A stretch of DNA of 8,340 bases, taken from NCBI GenBank assembly GCA_034002365.1, contig JAVFAR010000114.1, forward strand, positions 1-8,340. The letters are read 5' to 3'. The notes under the pieces are model-generated. The model was given only the letters and a program-made list of their open reading frames with translations. It had not been told where the DNA came from and searched no databases. This document shows positions 6,183 through 8,340 of the stretch, in pieces. The translations under genes and the position numbers were made by a program. The stretch is from Trichloromonas sp034002365. GTDB lineage: Bacteria; Desulfobacterota; Desulfuromonadia; Desulfuromonadales; Trichloromonadaceae. Within the stretch, counting starts at the first letter, position 1; each line of letters begins with the position of its first letter.

Positions 6183-6227
6183 ACAACGCCTCCCTTTCTA
6201 TTCGAAAGGGAGGCGAGATAGCGTTGT
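6183..6227. terminator. Strong hairpin between convergent traG and the 96-aa gene
   Basis: A perfect 12-bp stem pairs CGCCTCCCTTTC (6187-6198) with GAAAGGGAGGCG (6204-6215) around a TATTC loop. It starts 12 bases after the traG stop. Alternative outer arms ACAACGC (6183-6189) and GCGTTGT (6221-6227) compete for the base of the stem. Its place between convergent genes suggests a shared transcription end, though there is no long T tract on either side, so Rho-independent ending may be weak. Confidence 0.6.
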
Positions 6228-6258
6228 AAATACGGGGCGGGGTCGAACCAATCAAGGT

Positions 6259-6549
6259 TTAGTCGTCGCCAAATCCCCCGTAAAGGATATCAGCATTCCC
6301 TCTACTAGAACCTGCGATTCCGGATGCAACACGCCTTTCCATGTCTCTTTCATGCCACCAGGCTGCGCTTCCATAAACGTTTTTATCGTAAGGACACCTC
6401 TGGATATTCTTATGCCAAGGCTTCGGCACCTCGAGCACCGTAAAGCCCTCGGGCTCCGGCGCCGTTTCGAGATATTTTTCCGTGGGATCGACGATCTGGT
6501 CGTCCGTAACGCCACAGAAAATGTCCGTCAGAAAATTTTTCAGTCCCAT
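6259..6549 (-). CDS. Uncharacterised 96-residue protein
   Basis: I do not recognise this family. The chosen start ATG 6547-6549 has GGAG seven bases upstream and lies about 43 bases after a near-consensus promoter, so an upstream GTG at 6651 (130 residues, overlapping the promoter) is unlikely. The protein begins MGLKNFLTDIFCGVTDDQ, then has an acidic/proline segment (about 28-35) and an aromatic-rich middle (Trp45, Trp64, Trp65, Tyr54, Tyr59). It has two cysteines (12 and 52), a charged HERDMERR stretch (66-73) and a Gly-rich acidic tail ending GGFGDD. It has no signal peptide or membrane helix, so it is probably cytoplasmic. It converges on the TraG-like gene and may be cargo or a regulator of the same element. 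No function can be assigned. Confidence 0.7.
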   Translation of the reverse strand: MGLKNFLTDIFCGVTDDQIVDPTEKYLETAPEPEGFTVLEVPKPWHKNIQRCPYDKNVYGSAAWWHERDMERRVASGIAGSSRGNADILYGGFGDD

Positions 6550-6598
6550 GGAAGCTCTCCGTACAATCCTGACCCTGTTTCGGATCCACTCTTGACCA

Positions 6599-6627
6599 AT
6601 TATCCCCTTCGTCGCGGCCTTTGTCAA
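6599..6627 (-). promoter_or_regulatory. Strong sigma-70 promoter of the 96-aa gene
   Basis: On the minus strand TTGACA (6627-6622), a 17-base spacer and GATAAT (6604-6599) give a near-perfect promoter. It is preceded by an A/T-rich stretch ending TTTTT that could act as an UP element. The predicted start is near 6592. It lies in the gap between the two minus-strand genes. Confidence 0.8.
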
Positions 6628-6659
6628 AAAATAACTAACTTTCGCGACCACCCTTCACC

Positions 6660-7124
6660 CTACCGCCGCGACGTCCTCGCCAGATGCTCGGCGAAACGCC
6701 GCTCCAGATCCGCCCAAACTTCCGGCGGAGCGATGCTGTCCCGGTAGGCCTTTTCCGCCCTCTCCCGACTGCGCCGCCTCGCCTCATGGTCGATCGGAGC
6801 GACGTAGGGAACGCGAGTCTTGGGGTCGCTCATCACCCAAGAGGAATAGGCTATCCGATCTTTCTCATCCCATTCCGTGGGCATTTTCTCCCGCCAAGAA
6901 AGATTCGCCCTCCGCGCCTCCTCCGCCTTCGCTTTCTCCGCCAGCTCGGCCAACACCGCCGGCCGGTCCCGGGGGGCTATCCGGGTGTCGAGGAACAACT
7001 GCTCCGGGGTAATCCAGACCGGGTCATCCTTGATCTGCAGGGATACGGTCAGCAAGTCGCCGTCCGGGGGCGAAACCCCGGCATTTCCCGCTATACTGAC
7101 AGACACATCCTCACGTCTAATCAC
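6660..7124 (-). CDS. Uncharacterised charged protein, about 154 residues
   Basis: I do not recognise this family. The longest version starts at GTG 7122-7124 with only a weak AGG upstream; GTG 7104-7106 (residue 7) is an alternative. An in-frame stop at 7134-7136, overlapping the pcm start codon, rules out anything longer. Residues 1-50 contain a Leu/Ile-rich strand-like part (LLTVSLQIKDDPVWITPEQL). The rest is very rich in Arg, Glu and Ala, with probable helices at about 54-76 and 113-150, and a central Trp-containing part (WREKMPTEWDEKDRIAYSSW). No signal peptide or membrane segment is seen. The gene is divergent from pcm with 11 bases between starts, so its promoter would overlap the pcm 5' end. 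The reading frame looks coding, but the start is unsure. Confidence 0.6.
   Translation of the reverse strand: MIRREDVSVSIAGNAGVSPPDGDLLTVSLQIKDDPVWITPEQLFLDTRIAPRDRPAVLAELAEKAKAEEARRANLSWREKMPTEWDEKDRIAYSSWVMSDPKTRVPYVAPIDHEARRRSRERAEKAYRDSIAPPEVWADLERRFAEHLARTSRR
7064..7081. repeat. Small hairpin upstream of pcm
   Basis: CCGGGG (7064-7069) and CCCCGG (7076-7081) form a 6-bp stem with loop GCGAAA. It sits about ten bases before the candidate -10 box of pcm and inside the 5' part of the opposing gene. It could be an operator or chance. Confidence 0.3.
7092..7097 (+). promoter_or_regulatory. Candidate -10 box for pcm
   Basis: TATACT matches the -10 consensus at five of six positions, 39 bases before the pcm start. 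No good -35 box lies 17 bases upstream, so the promoter may need an activator or may be weak. Confidence 0.4.
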
Positions 7125-7135
7125 GGAGGCCTGTC

Positions 7136-7837
7136 ATGCCACGACTCCGAATAACCATCCTTCTTGCCCTGCTGATCCTCCCATGCCTCGCCCATGCCGA
7201 GCCCCCCGACCCTTACGAAACAGAACGACAACGCATGGTCGAAACGCAGCTGGCCGCCCGGGGGATCGAAGATCCGCTCACCCTGAAAGCCATGGCCGAA
7301 GTTCCCCGCCATCGTTTCGTCGACAAAGAGCGGCGGTCGGCCGCCTACCTCGACACTCCGCTCCCCATCGGCCACGGCCAGACCATCAGCCAGCCCTACA
7401 TGGTCGCCTTCATGACCGAAATAATCCGCCCCCGCCCGGGGCAGAAAATTCTCGAAATCGGCACCGGCTCGGGCTATCAGGCCGCCGTGCTGGCCGCCTG
7501 CGGCGCCGAAGTCTATTCCATCGAAATCGTCCCGCCCCTGGCCGAGCGTTCAACCGAACTCCTGAGCGAACTCGGCTACAAGGTCGTCACCCGCGCCGGG
7601 GACGGTTTTTTCGGCTGGCCGGAAGCCGCCCCCTTCGATGCCGTCGTCGTCACCGCCGCCGCCGAATTCATCCCGCCGCCGCTCATCGACCAGCTCAAAG
7701 AGGGGGGACTGATGGTCATCCCCGTCGGCACCCCCTTTCAGGTACAGACCCTGATGCTGGTGGAAAAAAGCGCGGGGAAAACACGCAGCCGCAGCCTGAT
7801 GCCGGTGCGCTTCGTCCCCCTGCGGCGGAGCAAATGA
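7136..7837 (+). CDS. pcm: Protein-L-isoaspartate O-methyltransferase with signal peptide
   Basis: The product is 233 residues; E. coli Pcm has 208. The extra N-terminus is a signal peptide: MPRLR, hydrophobic core (6-18), then AHA before Glu22. The catalytic domain is canonical. It has RMVETQLAARGI (33-44), VPRHRFV (56-62), GHGQTISQPYMVA (79-91) and SAM motif I LEIGTGSGYQ (106-115). It continues with Glu130 after the next strand, GDG (155-157), FDAVVVTAA (167-175), IPVG (195-198) and VRFVPL (224-229). The enzyme methylates L-isoaspartyl residues in damaged proteins with S-adenosylmethionine, starting their repair. GGAGG six bases before ATG 7136 fixes the start and so the signal peptide. Export is odd because the cofactor is cytoplasmic. 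Cys17 is not in a good lipobox. The stop overlaps the next gene by four bases (ATGA). Confidence 0.95.
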   Translation: MPRLRITILLALLILPCLAHAEPPDPYETERQRMVETQLAARGIEDPLTLKAMAEVPRHRFVDKERRSAAYLDTPLPIGHGQTISQPYMVAFMTEIIRPRPGQKILEIGTGSGYQAAVLAACGAEVYSIEIVPPLAERSTELLSELGYKVVTRAGDGFFGWPEAAPFDAVVVTAAAEFIPPPLIDQLKEGGLMVIPVGTPFQVQTLMLVEKSAGKTRSRSLMPVRFVPLRRSK

Positions 7838-8340
7838 ACCGCCGCCAGTGGGCGCTGGGGCTCCTTTCGGCGGCCCTGATCGCCCTGCAGCTGGCGCTGA
7901 TGCAGAGTTTCGCCATCAGCCAGTGGCACCACTTCGCCTATCTCATCGTCGCCGTGGCCCTGCTCGGCTTCGGCGCCGCCGGCACCCTGCTCGCCCTGTA
8001 TCGAACCTGGGCGTTGCGCCACGGCGCCACCCTGCTGCCGCTCTTGCTGCTCGCCTGCGCCCTGGCCATGGCTCTGGCGACGGGGCGCGCCCCCACCCTC
8101 TTCGGCCGATTCGACACCTATCTGCTTCCCTACGAACCCCTCCAGTCCCTGTGGCTGCTGGCGGTGATCCTGCTCCTTTCCCTCCCTTTTCTGCTCGGCG
8201 CCCTGGTCATCGGCCTCCTCTTCATCGAGCAGGCCGAGCGCATCGGCCTGATCTATTTCGCCAATCTCCTGGGCTCGGGGCTGGGCGGCCTGCTCGGCCT
8301 CGCGCTGCTCTCCGGGTTCGCGCCGGAACGCCTCCCCGCC
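7834..8340 (+). CDS. Multi-spanning membrane protein, spermidine-synthase-like N-terminal domain (3' end outside window)
   Basis: ATG 7834 overlaps the pcm stop (ATGA), so the pair is translationally coupled. The frame is open for 169 residues to the window end. About five membrane helices are visible: 6-26, 35-55, 67-83, 106-131 and 139-162. The stretches FGAAGTLLAL (46-55) and ERIGLIYFANLLGSGLGGLL (135-154) resemble the membrane domain that precedes the aminopropyltransferase-like domain in bacterial membrane-bound spermidine synthase-like (SAM-binding fold) proteins. Whether a soluble catalytic domain follows cannot be seen. If it does, both genes of the pair would handle S-adenosylmethionine or its derivatives. 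The substrate is unknown. Other polytopic membrane proteins remain possible. Confidence 0.75.
   Translation, partial: MNRRQWALGLLSAALIALQLALMQSFAISQWHHFAYLIVAVALLGFGAAGTLLALYRTWALRHGATLLPLLLLACALAMALATGRAPTLFGRFDTYLLPYEPLQSLWLLAVILLLSLPFLLGALVIGLLFIEQAERIGLIYFANLLGSGLGGLLGLALLSGFAPERLPA

Noticed and set aside
6183..6227. Integron attC site
   Set aside because: The arms ACAACGC/GCGTTGT do not fit the RYYYAAC and GTTRRRY core sites, and there is no cassette structure.
3704..6232. 8-bp direct repeat TGTAAATA at 3704-3711 and 6225-6232 as attachment sites of the traG block
   Set aside because: A repeat this short is expected by chance between two stretches of this size, and no integrase gene or longer identity is present.
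5119..6255. Long minus-strand open frame (378 codons) opposite traG
   Set aside because: It is antisense to the TraG-like gene, runs across the strong hairpin at 6187-6215, and shows no domain or ribosome site.
6684..7154. Plus-strand open frame of 156 codons opposite the 154-residue gene
   Set aside because: Its composition (Pro/Arg/Leu/His-rich) is that of a shadow frame and it runs into the pcm signal peptide.
7136..7198. Lipoprotein signal for the methyltransferase using Cys17
   Set aside because: The residues before Cys17 (Ile-Leu-Pro) do not fit a lipobox, while AHA before Glu22 fits signal peptidase I well.

Overview
The window looks like a piece of a moderately GC-rich Gram-negative chromosome, most likely from a deltaproteobacterial lineage such as the Desulfuromonadia. 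That placement is an inference from gene content: a PEP-CTERM surface protein, an EfpL (YeiP) paralogue beside EF-P and EpmA, an exported isoaspartyl methyltransferase, and an IS66-type transposase. No rRNA, tRNA or CRISPR array was seen.

Layout from left to right. Positions 1-297 hold the 3' end of an IS66-family transposase, with a probable element end near 353. Positions 298-551 are intergenic, with several inverted repeats and a bidirectional terminator. A minus-strand PEP-CTERM protein (552-1325) has a well-spaced sigma-54 promoter. Then come two divergent EF-P family genes: efpL on the minus strand (1503-2066) and efp on the plus strand (2243-2806). The lysine ligase gene epmA (2808-3707) follows efp after one base. 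EpmA attaches the lysine-derived group to EF-P Lys32. EfpL carries arginine at the matching loop and should not be its substrate. A perfect hairpin with flanking A and T tracts, shaped exactly like an intrinsic terminator, lies inside the first 30 codons of epmA.

Right after epmA comes a large TraG-like conjugation gene (3727-6174) that appears to have lost its 5' end. No other recognisable conjugation gene is present. Two unrecognised minus-strand genes follow (6259-6549 and 6660-7124). The first has a near-consensus sigma-70 promoter of its own. Together 3708-7124 look like a remnant of a mobile element, or accessory cargo, set between housekeeping genes.

The window ends with an L-isoaspartate O-methyltransferase that has a clear signal peptide (7136-7837). 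It overlaps by four bases a multi-spanning membrane protein resembling the N-terminal domain of membrane-bound spermidine synthase-like proteins (7834 to the window end, partial).

The best candidates for new biology are the intragenic terminator between efp and epmA, the small gene with a strong promoter beside the orphan traG, and the exported repair methyltransferase. I did not find a convincing complete undescribed system.
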